A stretch of 64,000 nucleotides of DNA from Cellvibrio sp. UBA7671 (GTDB lineage: Bacteria; Pseudomonadota; Gammaproteobacteria; Pseudomonadales; Cellvibrionaceae), in NCBI GenBank assembly GCA_002483145.1, contig DLHJ01000002.1, positions 372,001-436,000 on the forward strand, in the 5' to 3' direction. Under the pieces are notes generated by a model, which searched no databases, was not told the origin of the DNA, and worked only from the letters and a program-made list of their open reading frames with translations. Shown piece by piece: positions 18,520 through 28,690 of this stretch; the stretch's first letter is position 1; every line of letters starts with the position of its first letter. Made by a program: the position numbers and the translations under genes.

Positions 18520-19653
18520 ATGAATCCACATCCGCATGCTTCGCTACGCGGTTCGCAATGCTTATTAAATAGTTTGCGCATCTTTGTATTTGGCTCCTTT
18601 GCTTTTGTTGCCAGCGCCTATGCGCAACCTCCAGCAGATAGGCCTGTCGAGGTCATAGTACAAGCCGCGAGTATCAAGAGTTTGGCAACCACTATTGAAG
18701 CACTCGGGACTCTGCGCGCAAACGAGGCGATTACGCTGACCCCTAATGATACGAAGAAAGTGACGCGGATTAATTTTGAGGACGGCCAGCGCGTTGAAAA
18801 AGGTCAGGTACTGGTGGAGATGACCAGTCGAGAAGAATCAGCGCTGTTAGAAGAGGCGCGCTTTAATGCCGATGAGGCCAAAAAACAACTCGACCGTGTG
18901 CAAGAGCTAGCTAAACGCGGCGCCGCTTCCCAATCGCTGCTGGATCAACGCGTGCGAGAATTTGAGTCGGCGCGTGCGCGCTACAATGCAACTGAATCGC
19001 GCTTGAAAGATTTGGTGTTGCTAGCGCCTTTCTCAGGTGTAGTTGGTTTGCGCGAAGTGAGTGTCGGTGCATTGGTTTCACCTGGAGACCAAATTACCAC
19101 CTTGAATGACGATTCAAAAATGAAACTGGATTTCACCGTGCCCGGAGTTTATTTGCGCAGCTTGTCACCGGGTTTGCCGATCATTGCAAAGAGCCGTGAT
19201 TTAGGTAACAAGGTTTTTGAAGGTGAAGTTTTCAGCATTGATAACCAAATCGATGAAGTAACCCGCTCAATCAAGGTGCGTGCACTGCTTGATAATAAAG
19301 ACCACGAGTTAAAGCAAGGTATGTTGATGTTGGTCGATTTAAAAGCTGCATCGCGCGACGCGTTAATTATTTCCGAATCCGCTTTAGTGCCGCTGGGCAG
19401 TAATAATTTCGTATTTGTGCTGGACGAAACAGGAGGCATTGTTGAACGCCGCCAAATTACCATTGGCGAGCGTCTTGCGGGATCGGTAGAGGTGTTAAGT
19501 GGCTTGAATGCGGGTGATAAATTAGTGACCCATGGTTTACAAAAAGTTCGTCCCGGGCAAAAAGTAAAAGTATTGGCAGAGGAAAAACCTGATGCCGAAC
19601 AAACAGGAGAAGGTACACACCTTTCCGATTTAATCAAACAAAAAAATAACTGA
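18520..19653 (+). CDS. RND efflux periplasmic adaptor (membrane fusion protein)
   Basis: This ~377-residue HlyD/AcrA-type adaptor links an RND pump to an outer-membrane channel. An N-terminal signal is cut about SAYA|QPPAD. The lipoyl/barrel-sandwich halves are visible (LTPNDTKKVTRINFEDGQ; VLLAPFSGVVGLREVSVGAL) with an alpha-hairpin between (EEARFNADEAKKQLDRVQEL). The ATG at 18520 follows CAGGGAGA, a good ribosome-binding site; an in-frame upstream ATG lacks one. The pump gene starts 12 bp downstream. No outer-membrane factor is in the cluster. Confidence 0.9.
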   Translation: MNPHPHASLRGSQCLLNSLRIFVFGSFAFVASAYAQPPADRPVEVIVQAASIKSLATTIEALGTLRANEAITLTPNDTKKVTRINFEDGQRVEKGQVLVEMTSREESALLEEARFNADEAKKQLDRVQELAKRGAASQSLLDQRVREFESARARYNATESRLKDLVLLAPFSGVVGLREVSVGALVSPGDQITTLNDDSKMKLDFTVPGVYLRSLSPGLPIIAKSRDLGNKVFEGEVFSIDNQIDEVTRSIKVRALLDNKDHELKQGMLMLVDLKAASRDALIISESALVPLGSNNFVFVLDETGGIVERRQITIGERLAGSVEVLSGLNAGDKLVTHGLQKVRPGQKVKVLAEEKPDAEQTGEGTHLSDLIKQKNN

Positions 19654-19665
19654 GGGTAACCTGCG

Positions 19666-22600
19666 ATGATGCTCTCGGATATTTCCATTAAGCGGCCGGT
19701 ATTTGCCTCGGTCATTTCAATTTTATTAATTGCGTTTGGCATAGTGGCGTTTGACCGCCTGACTCTGCGTGAATATCCCAATATTGATCCCCCCGTTGTT
19801 TCTATTCGCACGAATTATCCCGGCGCCGCGGCGAGTATTGTTGAAACGCGAATTACCAAGGTGATTGAAGATCGCATCTCGGGCGTTGAAGGTATTCGCT
19901 TTATCGAATCTTCCAGTGAGAACGGTATCTCTAACATAGTGGTGCAATTTGATACTGGCCACAATATGGATTCTGCAGCCAATGATATTCGCGACCGCGT
20001 CAACGGTGCATTAGGAAATTTACCGGATGAGGCTGATCCGCCTGAAGTTCAAAAAGTCAGTTCCGATGAAGATGTGATTCTCTGGTTTAATTTGGCCGGC
20101 GAAAATATGACGATGCCGGAACTATCGGATTATGCGCAGCGCTACTTAATTGACCGCTTTTCGGTGATTGACGGTGTTGCTCGAGTGCGTATTGGTGGCG
20201 AGCAGCGTTACGCTATGCGTTTATGGTTGGACAGACGCGAACTCGCCGCACGCAATCTAACGGTGAATGATGTTGAATCCGCATTGCGCGCCGAAAATAT
20301 TGAATTACCGGCGGGTAGTATTGAATCGCTGGAGCGGCAATTTACGGTGCGTATGGCACGCTCCTATCGCACGGTAGATCAATTTAGTCAGTTGGTTGTT
20401 AAGCGCGGCGATGATGGGCATTTAATTCGCTTGGGTGATGTTGCCAAAGTCGAGAAGGGTACCGAAGAGGATCGCACCTTATTTCGCGGTAACGGTGTTA
20501 CACAAGTCGGTATCGGGATTGTGAAGCAATCCACTGCAAATACCATCGATGTGGCGCGCGGTGCAAAAGAAGAGCGTGACCGCATCAACGCGATTTTGCC
20601 CAAAGGTATGAGCCTTGAAGACAGTTACGACAGCTCTATTTTTGTTGAGCGCGCAATTCACGAAGTTTACATCACACTCGGTATTGCAATCGCTTTGGTT
20701 GTGTTGGTGATTTATTTATTTCTGGGTAGCATCCGCGCGATGTTGGTGCCTGCTGTCGCAGTACCCGTTTCAATTATCGCGACCTTTACTGTACTTGCAG
20801 TCATGGGGTTCTCAGTAAATATGCTGACCTTGCTGGCGCTGGTGCTCGCAATTGGTTTGGTGGTTGATGATGCGATTGTAGTGCTGGAAAATATCGTACG
20901 CCATATAGAAGAAAAAGGTAAAACACCTTTGCTTGCTGCTTATGATGGTGCACGTGAAGTAGGCTTTGCTGTTATTGCAACGACGCTGGTGCTGATTGCC
21001 ATTTTCGTTCCGATCGTATTTTTAAAAGGCGATATCGGGCGTTTATTTTCCGAGTTTGCCATTACTATGGCCGCGGCTGTTGGCTTCTCTGCATTAATCG
21101 CACTCACGCTTTCGCCCATGCTCGCCTCCAAAATGCTGGTGCGCAATGAAAATAAAAATAACTTTGTTGCGTCGATTGATCGGGGAATGTCGCGTATGCG
21201 CCTGCGCTATCAGCATGCCATCCGCGCTTGTTTGCGCCGTGCAAAATTAATCATTGTGAGTTTCGCATTATTGTTGTTGGGGACGTTTTTTCTTGCTCAA
21301 CAAATCCCCTCCGAATATGCGCCACGTGAGGATCGCGGTACTTTTTTTGTGATGGTGAATGGCCCTGAGGGTGCCAGTTACGCCTACATGGAAGAGTACA
21401 TGACCGAAATTGAAAGCCGTATGATGAAATATGTAGAGGCGGGAGAAATCAATCGGTTAATGGTACGTGCTCCACGCGGTTTTGGTGCGGTAGAAAGTTT
21501 TAACTCGGGCATGATTATCGCGGTGATGAATGATTGGAGCGAGCGCCGCGGTGCATTTGTGGTGATGGATGAAATTCGTCAAAAGCTTGCGGATTTACCC
21601 GGTGTAACCGCAGCGCCTGTAATGCGCCAAGGCTTTGGTTCGCAGGCGACTAAACCCGTGCAGTTTGTGCTGGGTGGTGGAACTTATGAGGAGTTGGCTA
21701 AATGGCGCGATATCTTATTAGAGAAACTGGAAAAAAATAATCCAGGCTTAACGGGTATCGATTGGGATTACAAAGAAACCAAACCGCAAGTCGAGGTGCT
21801 GATTGATACCAATCGCGCTGCAGATTTGGGCGTGAGCGTAAATAATATTGGTCGTACGCTTGAAGCTATGTTGGGGTCGCGTCGTGCAACCACTTACATT
21901 GATGACGGCGAAGAATACGATGTGATTATGCAGGGCGAACGCGACGAGCAGCGCACAACGACCAGCTTGCAAAATATGTACGTTCGCTCAGAGCGCTCGG
22001 GTGAATTAATTCCGCTATCGAATCTGGTTACCTTGAAAGAAGTTGCCGATGCCAGCCGCTTGAATCGCTATAACCGTATGCGCTCGCTCACGATCGAAGC
22101 TAACCTTGCTGATGGTCTTGCCTTGGGTGATGCGCTTAATCACCTAAATGGTCTGGTGCGCGAGCATCTGCCATCGACCGCTGTTGTGGATTACAAAGGC
22201 CTATCGCGCGATTTCCAGACGGCAGGGGGGTCGATCATGTTTATTTTCTTGCTGGGAATATTAATTACCTTTTTGGTATTGGCAGCCCAGTTTGAAAGCT
22301 ACGTGCACCCGTTTGTGATTATGCTCACCGTACCACTGGCGATACTGGGTGGAATGCTGGGGCTTTATTTGACAGGCAGTAGTTTTAATCTCTACTCGCA
22401 AATCGGTTTGTTGATGCTGATAGGGTTGGCGGCAAAAAATGGCATTCTGATCGTGGAATTCGCCAACCAATTGCGCGATCGCGGCGTGGAATTTACCGAG
22501 GCATTGTTGGAGGCATCCTCTGCGCGTTTGCGTCCAATTTTAATGACCAGCCTTACTGCAGTGGCGGGCGCAATTCCGTTGGTGATTTCATCTGGCGCTG

Positions 22601-22785
22601 GTTCAGAAACACGTTTTGTTATTGGTGTGGTAGTGATCTCCGGTGTGCTGGTCGCAACTTTTCTTACACTTTTTTTAGTTCCTGTGGCCTACAGTTTACT
22701 TGCGCGCAATACAGGTTCACCCGGTGATGTAGAGCGTGAGTTGTTGCAAGATCAAGCTCGTTACACCGGAGCTGATGATGAATAA
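19666..22785 (+). CDS. RND efflux pump permease (HAE1/AcrB-like)
   Basis: This 1039-residue inner-membrane pump exchanges protons for substrates. It starts with the usual MMLSDISIKRPVFASVISIL. The duplicated 12-helix layout is visible, with the proton-relay motif in TM4 (GLVVDDAIVVLENIVRHIEE, with paired Asp) and the second-half motif GLAAKNGILIVEFANQLRDRG. Large periplasmic loops lie between TM1-2 and TM7-8. It is 12 bp after the adaptor, and the next gene overlaps its end by 11 bp. Substrate is not readable from sequence. Confidence 0.93.
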   Translation: MMLSDISIKRPVFASVISILLIAFGIVAFDRLTLREYPNIDPPVVSIRTNYPGAAASIVETRITKVIEDRISGVEGIRFIESSSENGISNIVVQFDTGHNMDSAANDIRDRVNGALGNLPDEADPPEVQKVSSDEDVILWFNLAGENMTMPELSDYAQRYLIDRFSVIDGVARVRIGGEQRYAMRLWLDRRELAARNLTVNDVESALRAENIELPAGSIESLERQFTVRMARSYRTVDQFSQLVVKRGDDGHLIRLGDVAKVEKGTEEDRTLFRGNGVTQVGIGIVKQSTANTIDVARGAKEERDRINAILPKGMSLEDSYDSSIFVERAIHEVYITLGIAIALVVLVIYLFLGSIRAMLVPAVAVPVSIIATFTVLAVMGFSVNMLTLLALVLAIGLVVDDAIVVLENIVRHIEEKGKTPLLAAYDGAREVGFAVIATTLVLIAIFVPIVFLKGDIGRLFSEFAITMAAAVGFSALIALTLSPMLASKMLVRNENKNNFVASIDRGMSRMRLRYQHAIRACLRRAKLIIVSFALLLLGTFFLAQQIPSEYAPREDRGTFFVMVNGPEGASYAYMEEYMTEIESRMMKYVEAGEINRLMVRAPRGFGAVESFNSGMIIAVMNDWSERRGAFVVMDEIRQKLADLPGVTAAPVMRQGFGSQATKPVQFVLGGGTYEELAKWRDILLEKLEKNNPGLTGIDWDYKETKPQVEVLIDTNRAADLGVSVNNIGRTLEAMLGSRRATTYIDDGEEYDVIMQGERDEQRTTTSLQNMYVRSERSGELIPLSNLVTLKEVADASRLNRYNRMRSLTIEANLADGLALGDALNHLNGLVREHLPSTAVVDYKGLSRDFQTAGGSIMFIFLLGILITFLVLAAQFESYVHPFVIMLTVPLAILGGMLGLYLTGSSFNLYSQIGLLMLIGLAAKNGILIVEFANQLRDRGVEFTEALLEASSARLRPILMTSLTAVAGAIPLVISSGAGSETRFVIGVVVISGVLVATFLTLFLVPVAYSLLARNTGSPGDVERELLQDQARYTGADDE

Positions 22786-23482
22786 GTTGCAAGCGGCTAT
22801 AAAATTATTGCTGCTTCCCGCCGCACTGGTGTTGGGTGCCTGTGCCGTCTCGCCAGTAGGAGTATCGACTGATGCTTCGATATGGAATATCAATTCGCTA
22901 AGTCGGATTGGCGGTTCGTCGGCCCAGGTTTTGGGTAATCCTCAAGTTGTGAATACCGCTCTGGGCACTGCGGTGCGTTTTGATGGTGATGGCGACCGGT
23001 TGTTGGTGGATGCAAATCCTTTGGGTGATGCGAACGAATTTACCATCGAGATTATTTTCAATCCAGCGGATGCTTACCCGAATAATCTTGAGCCGCGTTT
23101 TTTTCATATTGAATCGCGCGATAATCCTAATCGTCGCGTCACAATCGAATTGCGATTGAATGAAAAAAAGCAGTGGTATTTGGATGCGTATATCAAATCG
23201 GAAAAATCACAATTTACGTTGATTGATCCAACCAAAGTTCACCCCATTGGGGAGTGGGCGCACGCAGCGATAACGTTTAAAAATCGCGAGTTTGTTTCCT
23301 ACGTAAACGGACAGAAAGAGTTGGTAGGGCAGGTGGACTATTTGCCGATTGCCAGCAATGCCAAAACGTCGATTGGCGCGCGCATGAATCAAGTACATTG
23401 GTTTAAAGGGGATATTGCGCAAGCGCGAATCACCAGGCGCGCTTTATCACCGGCTGAATTTCTGAAAGTGCCGTCCCGATAA
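22775..23482 (+). CDS. LamG/concanavalin-like lipoprotein
   Basis: This ~235-residue protein has a lipoprotein signal with lipobox LVLGAC (acylated Cys23) and a single LamG-like jelly-roll domain: DGDGDRLLVDANPLGDANEF, then FTIEIIFNP, HIESRD and the closing FKGDIAQARITRRALSPAEF. LamG domains often bind glycans or proteins. It overlaps the RND pump gene by 11 bp and so is translated with it; a link to the efflux complex or its envelope context is inferred only from that. The start could be Met 1 or the next Met. Confidence 0.78.
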   Translation: MMNKLQAAIKLLLLPAALVLGACAVSPVGVSTDASIWNINSLSRIGGSSAQVLGNPQVVNTALGTAVRFDGDGDRLLVDANPLGDANEFTIEIIFNPADAYPNNLEPRFFHIESRDNPNRRVTIELRLNEKKQWYLDAYIKSEKSQFTLIDPTKVHPIGEWAHAAITFKNREFVSYVNGQKELVGQVDYLPIASNAKTSIGARMNQVHWFKGDIAQARITRRALSPAEFLKVPSR

Positions 23483-23526
23483 TGTGTATCGGCTCTATAT
23501 GCAAGAGCCGATATTTTTTCACATCA

Positions 23527-24312
23527 TTAATGGTTATGCGGTGTACCTTGGTTGTTAGCGTAGTTGGGATCTACATCGGCCGGATGTATAGCGTCGCTCA
23601 CTGATGTGTCTGCTTTAAACAACAATTGGCTCGACGCAACCCAACCTTTATTGCCATGTGCTTGGATAACGTAGTGACCATCCGGTGTATCCAACCCGCC
23701 CACTGTTAATTGTTCTCCACGCGTAAAACTCACGCTGTATTTTTGTCCGTCATCACCTTGAATGTGGCCATGCCAGCTGATGCTGTTGTAATCGTGCTTC
23801 TCTACTTTATCGATAGTCACTTTATAATCTTTGGCATTTTCATCTACGCGGACATTGACCTGGTCACCGGGCATTAATGTTTCAATTTTTAAACTATCCA
23901 ATTCGATAAATTGACGGCCATCGGTAAATTCTTCTGGCTGCAATGGCAGTTCGCGGGGAATGTCTTCCGTTGGCGTCCAACTGCTAGTGCGATTGACTGC
24001 AGCAGCAACTTCACTATTGGAAAATTGCTGATTAGGCCTGCGTTGTTGCATAGCCGCCAAGCGCTCTTGTAGTTCAGGCGCGATTGTCTGTTCATCCGCT
24101 GATGATGCACTTGAGGAGTTCTGTGCTGTGCGTTGATTTTTTAACTGACTATCATCATCAACAACACTAGGGGACGATTTTTGTATGGTTACCGCCGGGT
24201 CGATAATATTTGTCGGCGCATCTTCTAATGGTTGGGCAAAAAAATACACGACGCTCATTACAATCCCGCCAGCAATTACTGTTTTTAGCCAAAAATGTCG
24301 TTGGGTTTGCAT
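23527..24312 (-). CDS. Membrane-anchored, propeptide-like partner of the metalloprotease
   Basis: This ~261-residue protein has one N-terminal membrane anchor (about 9-28, TVIAGGIVMSVVYFFAQ), a Ser/Gln-rich linker (about 45-110) and a C-terminal domain (about 125-235). That domain, with LMPGDQVNVRVDENAKDYKV, the DKVEKHDYNSISWHGHIQGD run, LTVGGLDTPDGHYVIQAHG and GWVASSQ, resembles the propeptides that precede M12-type metalloprotease domains. It lies 90 bp downstream of the protease gene, which lacks a propeptide. I infer a chaperone or inhibitor acting in trans, like CpaB for CpaA in Acinetobacter. Start ATG 24312 has GAGAGAG upstream. Confidence 0.65.
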   Translation of the reverse strand: MQTQRHFWLKTVIAGGIVMSVVYFFAQPLEDAPTNIIDPAVTIQKSSPSVVDDDSQLKNQRTAQNSSSASSADEQTIAPELQERLAAMQQRRPNQQFSNSEVAAAVNRTSSWTPTEDIPRELPLQPEEFTDGRQFIELDSLKIETLMPGDQVNVRVDENAKDYKVTIDKVEKHDYNSISWHGHIQGDDGQKYSVSFTRGEQLTVGGLDTPDGHYVIQAHGNKGWVASSQLLFKADTSVSDAIHPADVDPNYANNQGTPHNH

Positions 24313-24402
24313 AACTCTCTCGCTCATTATTGTTGTGGTGAGAATATAAATCGCGGAATAGGCATCAGGAATCGATGCCTATTCCACGTGTACAAGCTTG
24401 CG

Positions 24403-25791
24403 TTAGCGTTTGATACGAATCCAGTTAATATTCCATCCGCCGGTTTTGGCAAACACGCCAAAATTATAAGTGCCTGCATTCATATTGACGGTTTGTGTAA
24501 CGGTGGTCCAATTTTGCCAACCGCCGGTTGCCGGTATGGCTACTTCACCCAACAGAATTCCACCACCATTTAAATCGGCTGAGAGTCTGCCGCCACTTGG
24601 GCTCGCAACACGGTATTCAATCGTGTAGGTGCCGGTCGTTGGAATGGCGATATTGCTGTAAGCCATCCAATCATTTGCTTCAATCCAACCCACATTTTGG
24701 CCACCGCCGGTATCGGTAGTAGCTTCAGTTTGCACACCGTTGTTAGCAAAATAATTTTCAGCCTGGATCAAAATATTAACGCCGCCGCTCGCCGCCACGA
24801 CAATCGAACTGGCAGTATCGTTAAATCCTTCATTCACCAGACAGTTGTCATCGCCGGTTTTGGTAACAGAGTTACCGCTGAAATTATCGTTTTGATAGAG
24901 CGTAATACTGTGACCCGCTTGAACGCGGAGCGATGAAATATCATCGTTGATAATGCCGCGCGCTTGCAATTGACTCAGTGTGTACCTGCCAACTGGTAAG
25001 CCAACGTTGTAGCCACCGTAGTCGCAATGCTGTGAAACTTGTACCGGACCAGAAGCACCTGCGGTTGGGCGGAAGCCTGCAATTTCGTCGCGGACATTGT
25101 GAATAGCCAGTGCGCCGTAAGCTTCATTGGCTTGCCCCACGGCTATACCACAGGGTAGTCCGCGGCAGGTGAGATTGGGGTTGGAGAAACGATTGACGCG
25201 CGTAGTATTGAATACGCCTTCGTAGGCCATGATATCGACGAATACGTTATCCACCCCGTATCCAACGCCATAACGGAAACGTGCACCTGATTGGTCACCC
25301 TGTTTGCGGGAGTGATTCAATCCCATGTTGTGCCCCAGCTCATGCGCCATGACGATAGGGCCGCAACCCGGTGCTGTAACGTTCCATGTCCAGTTTTTAT
25401 CGACAGCCACGTAGCCAACACCACAAGCGCCTTTTTGGTGAAGTTGGGATACAAAGTCTGCTCCCAATTGGTCGCGCAGGGCGATGGCGGCACTGTTAAG
25501 GCGGAGGTTGCCCAATACCGCACCCATGTCGGCGCCCGCTTGCTCCATTTCACGCACACCGACCAAACGTAGTTGCACGTCGATCTGGCTGTCGGCATAA
25601 GCCGCATTCATTTGATTTACCCAACTGTTCATTGCAGTTTGTGGATCGCCACCAAAATAGTTTTTGGAGAAATTATCGTAGAGGACCAGTAAATCAACGG
25701 TGGCCGCTTGTGCGGTGCTAGCAAGTGCACAGCTTGTGATGCCGGCAAACAACAAATGCCTGGCGGTATTTTTTACGCGATGAAAGTTCAT
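24403..25791 (-). CDS. Secreted zinc metalloprotease with crystallin-like and CBM6 domains
   Basis: This ~462-residue exported protein has a signal peptide (1-29, cut at AQA). A metzincin-type catalytic domain follows (about 30-245): H150-E151-xx-H154 with H160 in the HELGHNMGLNH motif, plus a Met-turn DIMAYEG. Residues ~253-331 look like a beta/gamma-crystallin domain, and ~338-462 is a CBM6 carbohydrate-binding module (QAENY start, WIEANDW). There is no propeptide between signal and catalytic domain, which is unusual. ATG 25791 is preceded by GAGAGGA. Probably secreted to act on surface or glycan-bound protein. Confidence 0.85.
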   Translation of the reverse strand: MNFHRVKNTARHLLFAGITSCALASTAQAATVDLLVLYDNFSKNYFGGDPQTAMNSWVNQMNAAYADSQIDVQLRLVGVREMEQAGADMGAVLGNLRLNSAAIALRDQLGADFVSQLHQKGACGVGYVAVDKNWTWNVTAPGCGPIVMAHELGHNMGLNHSRKQGDQSGARFRYGVGYGVDNVFVDIMAYEGVFNTTRVNRFSNPNLTCRGLPCGIAVGQANEAYGALAIHNVRDEIAGFRPTAGASGPVQVSQHCDYGGYNVGLPVGRYTLSQLQARGIINDDISSLRVQAGHSITLYQNDNFSGNSVTKTGDDNCLVNEGFNDTASSIVVAASGGVNILIQAENYFANNGVQTEATTDTGGGQNVGWIEANDWMAYSNIAIPTTGTYTIEYRVASPSGGRLSADLNGGGILLGEVAIPATGGWQNWTTVTQTVNMNAGTYNFGVFAKTGGWNINWIRIKR

Positions 25792-26306
25792 TGCATTTCC
25801 TCTCAATTATTGTGTGATGAGTCTATCAATGCGAAATAAATCCGATACCTCAATCGCCCATTGATCGGGTAAGTCGAATTTTTAGGGAGGCATGGAATAT
25901 TTTTATCGTGATATCAGCTTAAAAAAACAATACAACCATGCGTACAGCGAGGCCAAGTTAACACTCATGCTTGAAGGGTCGTTGCAACCTGCGTCACAGC
26001 GTTTTAAAGGTGCCAGTTAATAATTAAAGTGGGAATTCTTCTGGAGAGGTTCGATTTTTTTCAACCGAATGCCACTTTATGAAGTGGTACAAAAAGCCGA
26101 TTTTTTATGCGTGAGTGCACACAATAAGCGGACTTTGCACAACAATTTATTGCGACCAAAACACACTAGGTTTGAGCACTGAGATTTCGGGAATCCTTGT
26201 CGAAGTGAATGGCGGAGAAAAAAATAAGTACGACTTTTCACATCAGAAGAGAAGTGTGCGCTAGTCGAAGCTATTGTGGATTCTATCTGGGGGGGCGGAT
26301 GACAAA
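25792..26306. other. Intergenic region upstream of the metalloprotease
   Basis: This ~515-bp gap separates the start of the protease gene and the end of proS, both on the minus strand. It should hold the protease promoter. I see no convincing gene, tRNA or repeat; one short minus-strand frame (26077-26334) has no ribosome-binding site and an unlikely composition. Confidence 0.5.
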
Positions 26307-26334
26307 GTGCCCCCTCGATAATTCGAGGGGGCAC
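26307..26334 (-). terminator. proS terminator
   Basis: A perfect 12-bp inverted repeat (GTGCCCCCTCGA, loop TAAT, TCGAGGGGGCAC) lies 13 bp beyond the proS stop on the minus strand; TTTGTC follows the stem in that direction. Confidence 0.75.
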
Positions 26335-26347
26335 AGATAAGGTGGGT

Positions 26348-28075
26348 TTACACTTTCACAGTGGCTTTCAGGAAGCTCACAATATCGTTCACCGGAATTT
26401 CCTGTTTCTCCGCATCGCGACGCCCTTTGTATTCGATGCTGCCGGCCTCCAGCCCGCGATCGCCAATCACAATGCGATGTGGGATACCCATCAAGTCGGT
26501 ATCTGCCAGCATGGTTCCGAGACGTGCCTTGTCTTCATCCATCAACAAGACATCCAAGCCTGCCTCTTGCAGTTGTGTATAAAGCTCTTCGCATTTGGCG
26601 GCAACAGCTGGGGATTTCTGCATGTTGATCGGCACTATGGCGATATGGAAAGGTGCAATGGAATCTGCCCAGATAATACCGTTTTCATCAAAATTCTGTT
26701 CGATGGCCGAGGCGACAACGCGAGTTACGCCAATACCATAACAACCCATAATCATGGTTTGCTCTTTACCGTTGACATCCAAGACCTTGGCTTTCATCGC
26801 TTCAGAATATTTAGTACCGAGTTGGAATATGTGGCCAACTTCAATACCGCGTTTAATTTCCAATGTGCCTTTACCGCAAGGGCTTGGGTCACCGGTCACT
26901 ACATTGCGGATATCGGCAACCAGCGGTGCAGTCGCGTCGCGTTCCCAATTTACACCCGTCAGGTGGAAGCCATCTTTATTGGCACCGCAGACAAAATCCG
27001 AGAGGTGCGCAGCGGAGTGGTCAACAATCACGGCGATCTTCAGATCGACTGGACCCAGTGAACCTACGCCAACACCCAACTCCGCTTTGATGCGCGCTTC
27101 AGGTGCCAGTGTCAGTGGTGATGCGATACCGGTTAATTTCTCTGCTTTGATCTCGTTGAGTTCGTGGTCGCCACGTAATACCAGCGCTACCAGCGGCTGA
27201 GTTTTATCTTCGCGTACTTCACCCAGCACGATCAGGGTTTTTACCGTTTGTTGCGGGCGGACTTTCAGGAACTCACAGACTTCATCGATACTGTGTTTGC
27301 CTGGTGTTGCGACTTCCTGCATCACGTGTTGCGCGGCGGCGCGTGGTGTTGAAGGTGGCAGGGCTTCGGCTTTTTCGATATTGGCTGCATAGTCGCTGGC
27401 GTTACTGAACGCGATATCGTCTTCACCGCTATCGGCCAATACATGGAATTCATGGGAGAAGGCGCCACCGATTGAGCCGGTATCAGCCAATACCGGGCGG
27501 AATTGCAAACCCAAACGGGTGAAGATATTGCAGTAGGTTGCATGCATCACATCGTAAGTTTCTTGCAGGGACTCAGTGCTGGTGTGGAAGGAATAAGCAT
27601 CCTTCATGATAAATTCGCGCGAGCGCATTACACCAAAACGTGGACGAATTTCGTCGCGGAATTTGGTTTGGATTTGGTAAAAATTCGCCGGTAATTGTTT
27701 ATAGCTTCTGATCTCATTGCGGATCAAATCGGTAATCACTTCCTCATGGGTTGGGCCGAGGCAGAAGGGGCGGTCATGGCGGTCAGTCATGCGCAGTAAT
27801 TCGGGCCCGTATTGCTGCCAGCGACCCGACTCTTCCCACAACTCTGCGGGTTGTACTACCGGCATCAATACTTCCATGGCACCGGACTTATTCATCTCTT
27901 CACGCACAATTTTTTCGACCTTGCGCAGCACACGCAAACCCATTGGCAACCAGTTATAGAGGCCTGAGGCCATTTTGCGGATCATGCCCGCGCGCAGCAT
28001 CAATTGATGGCTGATAACTTCCGCATCTGAAGGTGTTTCTTTAAGTGTGGCAATTAAAAATCGGCTGGAACGCAT
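26348..28075 (-). CDS. proS: Prolyl-tRNA synthetase
   Basis: This 575-residue class II synthetase charges tRNA-Pro. It starts [20 protein letters not shown]. Motif 2 is seen in the [21 protein letters not shown] region, with the bacterial-type editing (INS) domain in the middle and motif 3 in [14 protein letters not shown]. The anticodon-binding domain is C-terminal ([13 protein letters not shown] onward). Normal length for the bacterial form. Confidence 0.96.
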   Translation of the reverse strand: MRSSRFLIATLKETPSDAEVISHQLMLRAGMIRKMASGLYNWLPMGLRVLRKVEKIVREEMNKSGAMEVLMPVVQPAELWEESGRWQQYGPELLRMTDRHDRPFCLGPTHEEVITDLIRNEIRSYKQLPANFYQIQTKFRDEIRPRFGVMRSREFIMKDAYSFHTSTESLQETYDVMHATYCNIFTRLGLQFRPVLADTGSIGGAFSHEFHVLADSGEDDIAFSNASDYAANIEKAEALPPSTPRAAAQHVMQEVATPGKHSIDEVCEFLKVRPQQTVKTLIVLGEVREDKTQPLVALVLRGDHELNEIKAEKLTGIASPLTLAPEARIKAELGVGVGSLGPVDLKIAVIVDHSAAHLSDFVCGANKDGFHLTGVNWERDATAPLVADIRNVVTGDPSPCGKGTLEIKRGIEVGHIFQLGTKYSEAMKAKVLDVNGKEQTMIMGCYGIGVTRVVASAIEQNFDENGIIWADSIAPFHIAIVPINMQKSPAVAAKCEELYTQLQEAGLDVLLMDEDKARLGTMLADTDLMGIPHRIVIGDRGLEAGSIEYKGRRDAEKQEIPVNDIVSFLKATVKV

Positions 28076-28201
28076 AGTTATGACTTCTTGGTAGCTATAA
28101 TGGGTTTCAAAGCCGCTTATTCTACGGCGGTTGGAGATATTGGTATAGCGCCTCGGGTGCTCCAGTGTCTATCTCTTGTCAAATAAAAGAAGGAAGGCAC
28201 C

Positions 28202-28624
28202 ATGTTTGAACTTCATCCTCGTCTTGCCCAAGACTCTATCGTTATCGGTGAATTTGATTTATCACTACTGCTGCTAAGCCGTGATGCTAATTATCCCTGG
28301 TGCATTTTGGTGCCCAAGCGCGAGGACGTGTATGAGATACATCACTTGGCAGAAGATGAGCAGCTGCAGTTGATTCGGGAGTCTTGTCGTTTGTCAGAGG
28401 TGATGACCAGCGTGTTTGATGCCGACAAAATGAATGTGGCGGCACTTGGCAACGTGGTGCGCCAGCTCCATATTCATCATATTGCTCGCTTTACCGACGA
28501 CCCGGCATGGCCTCAACCGATTTGGGGTAAGCTCCCCGCAAAAGAATACACGGCGGATGAATTTGCTGAGCGCATCAAGCGCTTGCAAAATGCATTGGTG
28601 GGCGAAGGGTTTAGGGTTTTATAG
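28202..28624 (+). CDS. HIT-family nucleotide-binding protein
   Basis: This 140-residue protein has the histidine triad QLHIHHIAR (about residues 88-96), here H-I-H-H, with the upstream NVAALGNVV segment of the HIT fold. HIT proteins hydrolyse or transfer nucleotides; the substrate here is unknown. It lies divergent from proS and ends just before a strong terminator shared with the HU gene. Confidence 0.88.
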   Translation: MFELHPRLAQDSIVIGEFDLSLLLLSRDANYPWCILVPKREDVYEIHHLAEDEQLQLIRESCRLSEVMTSVFDADKMNVAALGNVVRQLHIHHIARFTDDPAWPQPIWGKLPAKEYTADEFAERIKRLQNALVGEGFRVL

Positions 28625-28642
28625 ATTGATTTGAGTATCAAT

Positions 28643-28670
28643 AAAAAGCCCCGCTGTTGCGGGGCTTTTT
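28643..28670. terminator. Bidirectional hairpin terminator
   Basis: A perfect 12-bp inverted repeat (AAAAAGCCCCGC, loop TGTT, GCGGGGCTTTTT) lies between the convergent HIT and HU-like genes, with A and T runs on the two sides. Confidence 0.92.
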
Positions 28671-28690
28671 GTGCAAGAAGCAGCGAGTAT

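Noticed and set aside
26077-26334. 85-residue minus-strand frame upstream of the protease
   Set aside because: No ribosome-binding site, unlikely composition, and it runs through the proS terminator hairpin.
26342-27061. 239-residue plus-strand frame opposite proS
   Set aside because: Antisense to the conserved proS coding region, with no domain signal.
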